DNA of 64,000 nt from Comamonas testosteroni TK102 (GCF_000739375.1 NZ_CP006704.1:3286001-3350000); one strand, 5' to 3'. Counted from the stretch's first letter, positions 54,503 to 62,553 are shown. Translations and numbers: made by a program. The notes: generated from the letters alone by a model not told the origin.

Positions 54503-54832
54503 TTAGATTGGTCGATTCAGATATACGAACAAAGCAAAAGTTGCTAGCAATAGAGCCAACAGCATCACTGCCTCCAATGCAATGAGCCCCACCCAAAAGC
54601 GGACGGGCTCATCTGCTCTGTAGGTCGTAGACGTTCGAGTCCATATAACGCCGTTCCTAATCGAAAAAATCGGATAAATGATTGCAATGGCCAAAAAACA
54701 TATCCAGCCAAACACAGCGACACAAGTCGCAAGGGTTCCTCGGCCAAGGAAACTAACGAAGACCGGTGAAAACAGTCCAAACGTAAGACACGCTGCGAGT
54801 GGAGAAATTTTTTTTTGACTGTCAGTGCGCAT
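54503..54832 (-). CDS. small membrane protein, hypothetical
   Basis: The 109-residue protein starts MRTDSQKKISPLAACLTFGLF. Three hydrophobic segments are seen (FSPVFVSFLGRGTLATCVAVFGWI; FLAIAIIYPIFSI; FWVGLIALEAVMLLALLLATFALFVYL). A weak GAGG precedes the ATG at 54832. Last member of a run of four unrelated small membrane proteins. Confidence 0.55.
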   Translation of the reverse strand: MRTDSQKKISPLAACLTFGLFSPVFVSFLGRGTLATCVAVFGWICFLAIAIIYPIFSIRNGVIWTRTSTTYRADEPVRFWVGLIALEAVMLLALLLATFALFVYLNRPI

Positions 54833-55045
54833 ACACCTCACCAGATTGGGACGACAAGTAAAACGCACTTGTCACCCGGATAGAAAGACTCTTGCTGGGC
54901 AATGATAGCGAACGAACATGCAAAAGCTGCACTATTGATCCAAGCAACGGCAAAGGCGATGGATTCAACTCACAACCCCACCTATATTGCCGCTGACACA
55001 AGCTTGCGTTAGCCTGCGTGCTCCACTATTGCTCAGGAGCCTGCC

Positions 55046-55726
55046 ATGTCCCGTCGTTTGGTTCTTTCCGCCAGCACCGCCCTTGCGGCTGCCGCACTGA
55101 TTGTGGGTTGCGGCGCCATGGGGTCGTCGGGCGGCAACCCCATGAGCTTCTTCATCACCAGCACCAACCCCGGCAAGGGCGGCGACCTGGGCGGGCTGGC
55201 CGGGGCCGACCGCTACTGCCAGTCGCTGGCCGCCAGCGTGGGCGCGGGCAACAAGACCTGGCGCGCCTACCTGAGCAATGCGGCACTGAATGGACAACCG
55301 GCCGTCAATGCGCGCGACCGCATCGGCAACGGGCCGTGGCGCAATGCCAAGGGCGTGGTCATTGCCACCAGCGTGGCCGACCTGCACAGCGCCAATGCCA
55401 AGGTCGGCAAGGACACCTCGTTGACCGAGAAGGGCGAAGTCGTCTCGGGCTTTGGCGATGAGGTCAACCGCCACGACATCCTCACCGGCTCGCGCCCGGA
55501 CGGCACGCTGGCCGTGCCCGAGCCCGGCAAGGACACCACTTGCGGCAACTGGACCAAGAGTGATGGCGGCTCTGCCATCGTGGGCCACCACGACCACAAG
55601 GGCACCAACCCCGACCCTGTGGCCAATGCCTCGTGGAACTCGTCACACGGCACGCGCGGCTGCAGCATCGACCAGCTCAAGCAGAGCGGCAGCGCCGGGC
55701 TGATGTACTGCTTTGCGACCAACTGA
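55046..55726 (+). CDS. lectin/endostatin-like lipoprotein
   Basis: The 226-residue protein has a lipoprotein-type signal (MSRRLVLSASTALAAAALIVGCG, lipobox IVGC). The rest carries FFITSTNPGKGGDLGGLAGADRYCQSLAASVGAGNKTWRAYLS, the start of a C-type-lectin/endostatin-like fold found in many exported bacterial proteins. GNWTKSDGGSAIVGHHD and SWNSSHGTRGCS...MYCFA follow. The four cysteines (RYC, TTC, RGC, MYC) probably form two disulfides. Ligand unknown. Confidence 0.78.
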   Translation: MSRRLVLSASTALAAAALIVGCGAMGSSGGNPMSFFITSTNPGKGGDLGGLAGADRYCQSLAASVGAGNKTWRAYLSNAALNGQPAVNARDRIGNGPWRNAKGVVIATSVADLHSANAKVGKDTSLTEKGEVVSGFGDEVNRHDILTGSRPDGTLAVPEPGKDTTCGNWTKSDGGSAIVGHHDHKGTNPDPVANASWNSSHGTRGCSIDQLKQSGSAGLMYCFATN

Positions 55727-55737
55727 CCTGAGTGAAC

Positions 55738-55760
55738 GCGCGGGCCTGAGCCCGCGCCTT
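55738..55760 (+). terminator. hairpin after lectin-like gene
   Basis: GCGCGGGC/GCCCGCGC (8 bp) with a 4-nt loop; only two T residues follow directly, so strength is uncertain. Confidence 0.45.
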
Positions 55761-55960
55761 GCTTGAGCGCCACGCCGCTCTCAATTCAGTCATTTCTCTT
55801 GAGTGCGTTTTGACCTCTTGATGAAAAACCAATTCACCATGCCATTGCGGCCACGAGCCAGGCGCATTTGATACACGAATCATCCCTTCTGAATTTAGAT
55901 GGGTGATCGCCGGCGATATTTGGTTTAATCAGGCGCGATAACAACACTGAAAGAAATTGA

Positions 55961-56482
55961 ATGGCTTCCTGCGCGTACTGCAATACCCGAATTCTTTTTG
56001 GCGGAAAGCGAGACGGCGAACGTCGCTACTGCAATGAAAAATGCCTGCACCAAGGGCTACTTTCCGACGCTGCCAGCCAGCTATCCCCCGCCGATGTCCA
56101 GGCCCATATCTTTCGGGTGCACAAAGGCAACTGCCCTAAATGTGACGGCCCCGGCCCGGTGGATGTGCATACCTCTTACCGCGTGTATTCGGTCGTCATG
56201 ATGACGTCGTGGTCCAGCAGGCCGCTGGTGGCTTGCTCACGATGCGGCACCAAGCAAAAAATCGGAGACACGGTCTTTTCATTGTTTCTTGGTTGGTGGG
56301 GTCTGCCTTGGGGAATCTTGATGACCCCCGTGCAACTCACCCGAAATCTGATGGCCTTTGGCAAAACTCCAGACCCTGAGACGCCCTCACCCGCGCTGGA
56401 GCAAGTGCTGAGAAGCCATTTGGCGGCCCAGCTCCTTGCCAATCAGCAACAAGCAGCGTCCCAGCCCGGCAACTACCGTTGA
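55961..56482 (+). CDS. zinc-ribbon membrane-associated protein, hypothetical
   Basis: The 173-residue protein has an N-terminal treble-clef-like finger (CAYCNTRILFGGKRDGERRYCNEKC), a second CPKC (NCPKCDGPG) and ACSRCGTK. One short hydrophobic segment (VFSLFLGWWGLPWGILMTPVQL) lies near residues 105-130. Cysteine pairs suggest two zinc sites. Family not named; resembles uncharacterised proteins with a zinc ribbon and a membrane anchor. Confidence 0.65.
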   Translation: MASCAYCNTRILFGGKRDGERRYCNEKCLHQGLLSDAASQLSPADVQAHIFRVHKGNCPKCDGPGPVDVHTSYRVYSVVMMTSWSSRPLVACSRCGTKQKIGDTVFSLFLGWWGLPWGILMTPVQLTRNLMAFGKTPDPETPSPALEQVLRSHLAAQLLANQQQAASQPGNYR

Positions 56483-56626
56483 AATCTGGTTAGCGCCCCA
56501 AAAGCGCCCACTCGCCAATGAAGGCAAACTAGCTCTCTACATTGCCTTTTTCTTTGCTTTATTTCAGTTGCCCAACATCGCACTGCGGGCCAGGGCTAAT
56601 GCACTCGTAACTAATTTTTACAGATA

Positions 56627-57178
56627 ATGCTTCGCATGCATTTTCTGCCTGCCTTGACTGCCGCAGCATTTTTGCTGCCAGCCACCGCTATCTCTCCGGC
56701 CATAGCGCAGCCCATCTACCGCTGCGGCAATACCTATTCTCAAGAGGCATGCAAAGGCGGCAAAGTGGTGGAAGACAAAACCACCACCCTGCATAGCGGG
56801 CACTCAGGCAGTACTGTTTATCTGTGCAAAGGCCATGGCGGCGGGCTGTTCTGGAGCAGCCACTCATGCGGCCAGCACAACGCTTTTCTGGAGCGTACGG
56901 AAACCGTGCCCTCGGGCCTGCCCTGGGATCAAAAAGTGGCCCAGGCCGAAGCCCAATGGCGCAAAACACAACGCAATACCGCCACCCCCGCGGTTGTCTA
57001 TCAAAACCGCCCTGCTCAGCCTGCCGAGCCCGGCAAAAAGCAAGCTTGCGATGCTCTGGAAGAACGTGTCAAAGCGCTGGATAGCATGGGGCGTGCAGGC
57101 AGCCAATATTACGACCTGGATTGGGTGCGGAGGGAGCGCAAGGTTGCTCGGGATGAGCAGTATCGGCTGAAATGTTGA
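56627..57178 (+). CDS. exported protein with DUF4124-like N-terminus
   Basis: The 183-residue protein has a signal peptide (MLRMHFLPALTAAAFLLPATAISPAIA). A short module PIYRCGNTYSQEACKGGKVVED is like DUF4124 domains. GSTVYLCKGHGGGLFWSSHSCGQHNAFLERTETVPSGL and a C-terminal helical part with CDALEERVKALDS follow. Even number of Cys (six) after the signal suggests disulfides. A second DUF4124 protein is at 40090-40599. Function unknown. Confidence 0.7.
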   Translation: MLRMHFLPALTAAAFLLPATAISPAIAQPIYRCGNTYSQEACKGGKVVEDKTTTLHSGHSGSTVYLCKGHGGGLFWSSHSCGQHNAFLERTETVPSGLPWDQKVAQAEAQWRKTQRNTATPAVVYQNRPAQPAEPGKKQACDALEERVKALDSMGRAGSQYYDLDWVRRERKVARDEQYRLKC

Positions 57179-57270
57179 TACTCGAAATATGCAAGCGCTA
57201 AAAGCAATTGGGAAAATCCCATGTAAGCACTTATATATGATGCCCTCACAAACAACTTGAAGGAGGAAAT

Positions 57271-58386
57271 GTGGAGTTCTACGAAAGCCTTAACAACCTT
57301 GCCGCAAAAATCCGACAGCAGGGCCAAAACATCTCAACCGAAGAAGCAACAAAAACGGCATTCGTCATACCATTTATTCAATCCGTATTGGGATATGACG
57401 TTTTCAACCCTTCCGAAGTTGTTCCAGAATTCATCTGCGATGTAGGCACCAAGAAAGGTGAAAAGATCGACTATGCCATTTTCAAAGATGGCCAAGTCCA
57501 AATGCTGATCGAATGCAAAAAGCTCGGTGAGCCACTGAATGTAAACCATGCAAGCCAACTTTTCCGCTACTTTCACGTAACGACCGCAAGAATCTCTATC
57601 CTCACGAATGGACGGGTCTACAAGTTTTTCACAGACCTGGACGCCCCCAACAAAATGGATGAAAAGCCATTTTTGGAGCTCGATCTACTGGATATCGACG
57701 AGCACGCGGCACCAGAGCTTCGCAATCTCACGCGCTCCGCATTTGACGTTGACTCCATCATCAGTGCGGCGGGCGAACTGAAATATATCGGTCAACTCAA
57801 ACGTGAATTAGCCAATCAGTTCAGCGACCCATGCGAAGAATTTCTTCGATTTTTTACTGCCCGTGTCTATGACGGAGCAATCACTGCTCGTGTGCGTGAA
57901 CAGTTCCAGCCACTGCTACTTAAAGCAGTCGCCCAGTTCACCGGCGACTTGGTCAATGATCGGTTGAAGTCAGCTATTACTGGAGTTGCACCACAAACTC
58001 TGGTGGCTCAGCCACTTGCTACAGATGATGCTGTGAAGTCGGAGAAATCGACCGATAAGCCACTAGCATCACAAGATGAGGAAACCGCTCGCATCGACAC
58101 AACCCCTGAGGAGATGGAAGGGTTCTTCATTGTGAAATCGATTGTGCGAACAAGCGTCGAGCCAGAGCGCATTGGTCATAGGGACACACAGAGCTATTTC
58201 GGCATTTTGCTGGATGACAACAACCGCAAGCCCGTTTGTCGCCTCCACTTCAATCGCAGCCAAAAATACCTTGGAATTTTGGATGCAGATAAAAAGGAAG
58301 TGCGCCACCCTCTTAGCAAACTGGACGATATCTACAACTTCTCCACGGAGCATATAGCTGCGACAAAGCTTGTGGCGCAACGCTAA
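57271..58386 (+). CDS. stand-alone nuclease with type I restriction HsdR N-terminal-like domain
   Basis: The 371-residue protein starts with GTG after AGGAGG. Residues about 20-180 match the HsdR_N (PD-(D/E)xK) domain: KTAFVIPFIQSVLGYDVFNP, VGTKKGEKIDYAIFKDGQVQMLIECKKLGEPL, with D67 and E81-x-K83 as catalytic positions, then ASQLFRYFHVTTARISILTNG. There is no helicase, HsdM or HsdS. The C-terminal third (EEMEGFFIVKSIVRTSVEPERIGHRDTQSYFGILLDDNNRKPVCRLHF) looks like a separate DNA-recognition or sensor part. GC is clearly lower than the core. A defence role is plausible but unproved. Confidence 0.75.
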   Translation: MEFYESLNNLAAKIRQQGQNISTEEATKTAFVIPFIQSVLGYDVFNPSEVVPEFICDVGTKKGEKIDYAIFKDGQVQMLIECKKLGEPLNVNHASQLFRYFHVTTARISILTNGRVYKFFTDLDAPNKMDEKPFLELDLLDIDEHAAPELRNLTRSAFDVDSIISAAGELKYIGQLKRELANQFSDPCEEFLRFFTARVYDGAITARVREQFQPLLLKAVAQFTGDLVNDRLKSAITGVAPQTLVAQPLATDDAVKSEKSTDKPLASQDEETARIDTTPEEMEGFFIVKSIVRTSVEPERIGHRDTQSYFGILLDDNNRKPVCRLHFNRSQKYLGILDADKKEVRHPLSKLDDIYNFSTEHIAATKLVAQR

Positions 58387-58396
58387 CAACGGCAAT

Positions 58397-58424
58397 AACA
58401 AAGCCCGCTCATACGGGCTTGTTT
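58397..58424 (+). terminator. Rho-independent terminator of nuclease gene
   Basis: AAGCCCG/CGGGCTT stem with a 6-nt loop, preceded by AACA and followed by GTTTG, 11 bp after the stop. Confidence 0.7.
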
Positions 58425-58623
58425 GTCTCGAAGATGGTGACAGGTGTTCGGTATGAGTAGCAGTTTTGTCACCAAACCAGCTACACTTGTCAACGTCACG
58501 CCCGTTAAGCGTGACCTGGGCTTGGTCGCCCGGTAGTCAAGGCGCAGCAGCCGCGCCCTCAATCATGGTTTGCGGCTTTTTGCTTTTTTGAGCATGCCTG
58601 CCCGCGCATGGCTCCCGCTTTAC

Positions 58624-58702
58624 GGTGGGCCGTGTGGGGACACCCGCGAGGGTGTGCCGGATCCTTGACCCGGTCGACCAACCCTGCACGGTCCACCACC
58701 TT
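58624..58702 (+). ncRNA. candidate C4 antisense RNA (antirepressor control)
   Basis: A three-way junction is visible. P1 pairs 58627-58639 (GGGCCGTGTGGGG) with 58682-58694 (CCCTGCACGGTCC). P2 is ACACCC/GGGTGT (58640-58655). P3 is GCCGG/CCGGT (58656-58674). Two single-stranded pieces match sequences just upstream of the Rha gene: CGACCAA (58675-58681) with TTGGTCG (58706-58712), and CCACCACCT (58693-58701) with AGGTGATGG (58716-58724, one mismatch). This is the layout of C4 RNA, which blocks antirepressor synthesis in phages P1 and P7 and in many prophages. Confidence 0.72.
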
Positions 58703-58754
58703 CTCTTGGTCGGGGAGGTGATGGGTTTAGACCTCGTCGTCAAGGAGCCTCATC

Positions 58755-58963
58755 ATGGCTGACAACAGCATTGGTTCGCCCGTAACCGCCCTTCCAGCGC
58801 TTTCCGTCGATCACGGAACCATCACCACCACAAGTCTTCAAATTGCAGAGCACTTTGGCAAGCGCCACGCTGATGTGATTCGCGCCATCAAAAGACTCGA
58901 TGTCCCTGCCGAATTCACTGAACGCAATTTTGCGTTGAGCGATTTCACTGACTCAACAGGACG
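58755..58963 (+). pseudogene. Rha-family antirepressor, N-terminal fragment cut by IS
   Basis: The start (AAGGAG ribosome binding site 7 nt before the ATG) gives MADNSIGSPVTALPALSVDHG, then the Rha DNA-binding core TTTSLQIAEHFGKRHADVIRAIKRLDVPAEFTERNFALSDFTDSTGR. After residue 69 the frame enters the insertion element and stops at 59001-59003. The remaining Rha core (an LTRDGFxxL-type segment and later helices) is missing. The C-terminal fragment is at 60178-60629. Rha proteins are phage regulators. Confidence 0.82.
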
Positions 58964-58991
58964 TGTATTGACCCAGCAGAACCTGCACAGG

Positions 58992-59813
58992 TCAGGCCGC
59001 TAATGCGAATGCCTCAGCGGGTGTTCTCATGTTCAACGCCTGATGCGGGCGTCGGTGGTTGTAGAAGTGGATCCAGTCCCCGATCAGGCGACTGGCATGC
59101 TGCAGCGATTCGAAGCGATGCCGATGCACGCATTGCTCCTTGAGCGTACGGATCACCCTCTCGACCACGCCGTTCTGCTCGGGGCTGTGTGGCGTGATGA
59201 ACTCCTGGCGCAGCCCATAGCTTCTGACCAGCGAGGTGAAGCTGCGGCTGGTGAAGACCAGGCCATTGTCTGAACGCAGCAGGAACGGCTCAGATACTCG
59301 GCCCAGCGTGCCGAAGCGCGCGATCAGGGCCTGCTCCAGTGCTGACTCCGCCGTCTTCGATTTCCCACTGCGCGACAGGTGCCAGCCCAGCAGTTCCCGG
59401 CTATGGCAATCGATCACAAGGGCCATCGTCGTCCAGCCATCACGCCCGGCCCAGACCCGGCACATATCCGTGGCCCAGCGCTCGTTGGGCGCCTTGGCCA
59501 CCGAGGGCAGCGACTGGATCCGCGGCCTGAAGCCCACCGGGCGCTTGCGCACCTGCCAGCCCTTGAGCTGGAAGATGCGCTGCACCGTGTTCTTGTTGAA
59601 CCCCAGCAGGTGCGCCACGGTTCGGTACCCGAAGGACGGGTTCTCCTCGATCATGGCCTTGATCGGGGCCACGAAGTGCCCCTGCAGCGTGGGGGCAGCC
59701 TTCACCGGCCGGTAGTACACGCTGCGCCGCGGCACCTCGAACCACCGGCACAGCTTGCTGATCGAGACGGTGATGCCGTCGGCCTGCAGTCCCTGGCGGA
59801 TCGTCTCGATCAC
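58992..59813 (-). CDS. IS3-family transposase OrfB (DDE integrase)
   Basis: The 273-residue protein starts GTGATC overlapping the orfA stop. HTH_21-like start (SISKLCRWFEVPRRSVYYRPVKA), then the rve catalytic core: first Asp in RWATDMCRVWAG, second in LLRSDNGLVFTS, Glu in SPEQNGVVERVIRTLKEQC; the end is FYNHRRPHQALNMRTPAEAF. Normally produced as an OrfAB fusion by a -1 frameshift. Full length, so probably active. Confidence 0.93.
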   Translation of the reverse strand: MIETIRQGLQADGITVSISKLCRWFEVPRRSVYYRPVKAAPTLQGHFVAPIKAMIEENPSFGYRTVAHLLGFNKNTVQRIFQLKGWQVRKRPVGFRPRIQSLPSVAKAPNERWATDMCRVWAGRDGWTTMALVIDCHSRELLGWHLSRSGKSKTAESALEQALIARFGTLGRVSEPFLLRSDNGLVFTSRSFTSLVRSYGLRQEFITPHSPEQNGVVERVIRTLKEQCVHRHRFESLQHASRLIGDWIHFYNHRRPHQALNMRTPAEAFALAA

Positions 59814-60124
59814 TTCTCGTCCTCGCCCAGCAGGGACTGCAATTTTTTTCTTGCGCGCAACTCCAGCATCGCCTCGCCGTAGGCCTCCTGCAACTCCTTC
59901 AGTTGGCGCTCGTACTGCTCGCGCACATCCTGCGGGTTGGCCTTCAGCGCATTCTCCATGCCCTTGCGGCCATCTTCCACCCAGCCCTCAATCTCCGACG
60001 GCGGCAGGTCATAGGTTCGACTGGCCTCCGACACGCTGGTCTTGCCCTGGATGATCTCCAGGATCAGTGCCGTCTTGCGCTTTGCGGTCCAGCGTTTGAT
60101 CTCTTCTTCCATCAATGTGCTCAT
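59810..60124 (-). CDS. IS3-family OrfA (helix-turn-helix, leucine zipper)
   Basis: The 104-residue protein begins MSTLMEEEIKRWTAKRKTAL and has an HTH (ILEIIQGKTSVSEASRTYDLPPSEIEGWVEDG), then a coiled coil (QYERQLKELQEAYGEAMLELRARKKLQSLL). It ends 4 bp into orfB. A degenerate copy of the same protein is at 44737-44904. Confidence 0.92.
   Translation of the reverse strand: MSTLMEEEIKRWTAKRKTALILEIIQGKTSVSEASRTYDLPPSEIEGWVEDGRKGMENALKANPQDVREQYERQLKELQEAYGEAMLELRARKKLQSLLGEDEK
59843..59849 (-). promoter_or_regulatory. programmed -1 frameshift site (A AAA AAA)
   Basis: On the minus strand seven A lie at the zero-frame position AG[A AAA AAA]. A -1 slip moves into the orfB frame, which is open through to the GTG of orfB, giving an OrfAB fusion. 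This is the standard mechanism for IS3-family transposase production. Confidence 0.8.
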
Positions 60125-60177
60125 GGTGTCTTTCTCTCGACGGTAACACCTGAGCAGGTTTTCACTGGGTCAATACA

Positions 60178-60629
60178 CGGATACGCAGCGCATGGAGCTG
60201 GCCTTTTCTCTGGCCGCAGAGGCCGCGGCGCAGGTGCATCGCACGGTGTTCAATGCCGTGATGGAAGGTGACCAAGACGAGTGGCAGCACAGCCGCTATC
60301 TGCTGAACCTGAACTACGACAGGCAGGGCCGCCCCACCCTGCCCCATGCCCAGCCGATTGCGACCGACCAGATGGTGGTGTCCTTCAACAGCCTGCCGCA
60401 GCGCATTGCCGACGGCGAGATCATGGCCGCGACCGATACGCAGCTGGCCACGCTGGCAACGGCCTGCACCCAGCGGCTGACCCAGCGCGCCCAGCACCGC
60501 GAAAAGCAGGTGACGCTGCCGATCTACCCCGGTAATTCCCCCGGCCAGCGCCGCGCGTCTGCACAGGCCCTGACCGCCAAGCAGCCCCCTGCGCCCGATG
60601 AAGGCACGCTGCGCATGACGTTCAGGTAG
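60178..60629 (+). pseudogene. Rha-family protein, C-terminal fragment after IS
   Basis: The frame continues DTQRMELAFSLAAEAAAQVHRTVFNAVMEGDQDEW, then YLLNLNYDRQGRPTLPHAQPI and ATDTQLATLATACTQRLTQRAQ. The alanine-rich helix and following part resemble the C-terminal half of prophage Rha proteins. It is in the orientation and place expected for the 3' part of the gene whose 5' part is at 58755. Around 50 residues seem lost at the IS junction. An ATG at 60192 could allow separate expression, but it has no ribosome binding site outside the element. Confidence 0.65.
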
Positions 60630-60662
60630 TCTGCTTGAGTCACCCGAAGCGCTTTGCCATGC

Positions 60663-60688
60663 AAAAAGCCCCTCTGAGGGGCTTTTTT
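60663..60688. terminator. bidirectional terminator after rha remnant
   Basis: AAAAAGCCCCTC/GAGGGGCTTTTT, a long symmetrical stem with A- and T-runs between convergent genes. Confidence 0.85.
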
Positions 60689-60690
60689 GT

Positions 60691-61116
60691 TCAGGCCTCT
60701 GGCTTGGAGGGCCAGAACATCTCTCGCACTTCGGGAGAGTAGTACGGCAATGCAAGCACTGCGCCAAACAGCGCAAAGCCCAAGCCCGATGTCGCGTTCC
60801 CCAGGCCGGACAGCACAATCGGCGGGCTGAAACATGCGACGACTGCGGTCGCAACAGAAGACCACAGGGTAAACCGAGGTGCCCATGCTCTGAACCACAG
60901 CATGCCGTAGAAGGAAATGAGGCCGAGCACTACGAGCACCGAAAGCGCCAACAAGAAGATCCAGTCCGTGGGGCCGACCTCTGACTGCATCAACAGGCTC
61001 TGGGAAAGGTCGGCCAGCTCCTGGGGCACCAGATCAAAGCCATATTCCGCCAGCATTCCAAGGATTGGGATGCCCAGCGAAGCAATCACCAATGCGCGAT
61101 ATGTCGATTTGCCCAT
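60691..61116 (-). CDS. membrane protein, hypothetical
   Basis: The 141-residue protein starts MGKSTYRALVIASLGIPILGMLAEYGFDLVPQELADL. Four hydrophobic segments are visible (LVIASLGIPILGMLA; DWIFLLALSVLVVLGLISFYGML; LWSSVATAVVACFSPPIVL; GLGFALFGAVLALPYY). A GGAG ribosome binding site precedes the ATG at 61116. No family recognised. Confidence 0.6.
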   Translation of the reverse strand: MGKSTYRALVIASLGIPILGMLAEYGFDLVPQELADLSQSLLMQSEVGPTDWIFLLALSVLVVLGLISFYGMLWFRAWAPRFTLWSSVATAVVACFSPPIVLSGLGNATSGLGFALFGAVLALPYYSPEVREMFWPSKPEA

Positions 61117-61216
61117 ACCCACTCCAAGTTGCGATGGGTGAATCGTACTACCGCCCTAGCCGCTGATGGCGATCTGCACAGTGGATGCGAGAGCACCACG
61201 CACAATACCTGCGCCG

Positions 61217-61774
61217 TTAAACGGGCCGGTGCCCTTCCGCAAGCTGGCGCAGCAGTTGCAGCTGCTCGGTCTGGATGGCGATGAGTTCACCCCACTGCGT
61301 TTTCTGCAGCTCGTCGATCTTTTCGTGCAGCAGCATGATCTCCAGCTCGGCCTTGAGGTTGACCTCGTAGTCATGCTCGCCGCGGATGCGGTCCTTGTCT
61401 GCCTGGCGGTTCTGTGACATGAGAATGATGGGCGCCTGTATGGCCGCCAGCATGGACAGAAACAGGTTCAGCAGAATGTAGGGATACGGGTCGAAGGTGG
61501 AGCCGCGCGTCAAAAGAAGCAGCGTGTTGAGGCCCACCCATATCACCATCGTTGCGCCAAATAGAATCACAAAGGCCCAGGACCCGCCAAACGTTGCAAC
61601 GGCATCTGCTGCGCGCTGCCCGAAGGTGGGCGGCGTTTGCTCCAGCTCCTGCGCCACATTGCGTGAAATGTGTTTGCGCCGGGCAATGTGCTGGGCGACC
61701 TTGAGCGCTCTTTCGTCCAAGGTATCGGCGGAGACTCCGAGCAATCTCTTGGCAACGGTATCCGTGTTGAGCAT
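61217..61774 (-). CDS. DUF1003 domain-containing membrane protein
   Basis: The 185-residue protein has the DUF1003 pattern: RAADAVATFGGSWAFVILFGATMVIWVGLNTLLL, FDPYPYILLNLFLSMLAAIQAPIILMSQNRQADKDRIRGEHDYEVNLKAELEIMLLHEKIDEL. Two membrane helices are followed by a cytoplasmic coiled coil. An AAGGAAG ribosome binding site supports the ATG at 61774. Function unknown; the family is widespread and sometimes linked to stress responses. Confidence 0.9.
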   Translation of the reverse strand: MLNTDTVAKRLLGVSADTLDERALKVAQHIARRKHISRNVAQELEQTPPTFGQRAADAVATFGGSWAFVILFGATMVIWVGLNTLLLLTRGSTFDPYPYILLNLFLSMLAAIQAPIILMSQNRQADKDRIRGEHDYEVNLKAELEIMLLHEKIDELQKTQWGELIAIQTEQLQLLRQLAEGHRPV

Positions 61775-62016
61775 GGGACTTCCTTGTCATCCGAAGGATG
61801 AAGACATCGCCACCATGCTACCCAACCTTGGCGCCTGCCTTGCGCCCTGTCGCGCCGCAGCCACCGACATGCGGCATCAGGCACAAGCGGCGAATGCTTG
61901 AATATTGACGCCAGGTGTTGCAATGGCCGCCCCGGAGTGTGAGTATGGGTTGCGGCAATCGTTAAGTTGGGGTTGATTGGCAACTACACATGCGCTGGTG
62001 CGCAAGGAGGCTGGAT

Positions 62017-62466
62017 ATGTTCAAGCACATTTTGATTCCTACGGACGGCTCGAAACTCTCCGAAGCTGCACTGCGTGCAGGCTTGCAGCTGGCCAAGGAG
62101 CAAGGCTCCGAGGTCACTGTGCTGTATGTGATGCCGGACTATTCGGCCCTGATGTATAGCGGTGAGGGGATGGTGGCCTACAACCCCAGCGAGATGCGCC
62201 GGGACGCCGAGCTAACGGCCGACACAGTGCTAAAGGCGGTGCAGGACATTGCCAAGGCCGAGGGCGTGGACTGCAAGTTGGAGCGGACGATGAACTTTTC
62301 AGTGCACCAGGCCATCATCCAGCAGGCCAAGGACAGCCACTGCGACCTGATCTGCATGGCATCGCACGGCCGCAAGGGCCTTGCCGGCATTTTGCTGGGC
62401 AGTGAAACCCAGCGCGTGCTGGTGAACAGCGGCATTCCGGTGCTGGTGCACAGGCCTGTGGTTTAA
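62017..62466 (+). CDS. universal stress protein (UspA family)
   Basis: The 149-residue protein starts MFKHILIPTDGSKLSEAALRAGLQLAKEQGSEVTVLYVMPD and ends with the ATP-binding signature GRKGLAGILLGSETQRVLVNSGIPVLVHRP (G-x2-G-x9-G-S type). It is therefore probably of the ATP-binding UspA/UspFG class. Typical AAGGAGG ribosome binding site. A terminator follows 50 bp later. Confidence 0.92.
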   Translation: MFKHILIPTDGSKLSEAALRAGLQLAKEQGSEVTVLYVMPDYSALMYSGEGMVAYNPSEMRRDAELTADTVLKAVQDIAKAEGVDCKLERTMNFSVHQAIIQQAKDSHCDLICMASHGRKGLAGILLGSETQRVLVNSGIPVLVHRPVV

Positions 62467-62518
62467 GCCCAGTCTACTGCAGCGCAACAGATTTTCGACT
62501 GTTCTCAAAATTCAATCG

Positions 62519-62553
62519 ACGCCCCGGTGCCCTCGTGCAAAGGGGCGTTTTTC
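62519..62553 (+). terminator. Rho-independent terminator of usp gene
   Basis: ACGCCCC/GGGGCGT with a 16-nt loop, followed by TTTTTC. Confidence 0.75.

Larger units (their letters stand above)
58964..60177 (-). mobile_element. IS3-family insertion sequence, complete
   Basis: The 1214-bp element carries orfA and orfB on the minus strand. Terminal inverted repeats: TGTATTGACCCAG at 58964 and its inverse at 60165-60177, then a second block near AACCTGCxCAGGT. The exact ends could be 5 bp inside (TGACCC...GGGTCA). Flanks are GGACG and CGGAT; a clear 3-4 bp target duplication is not seen, which together with missing Rha sequence suggests an adjacent deletion. Both reading frames look intact. Confidence 0.85.
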
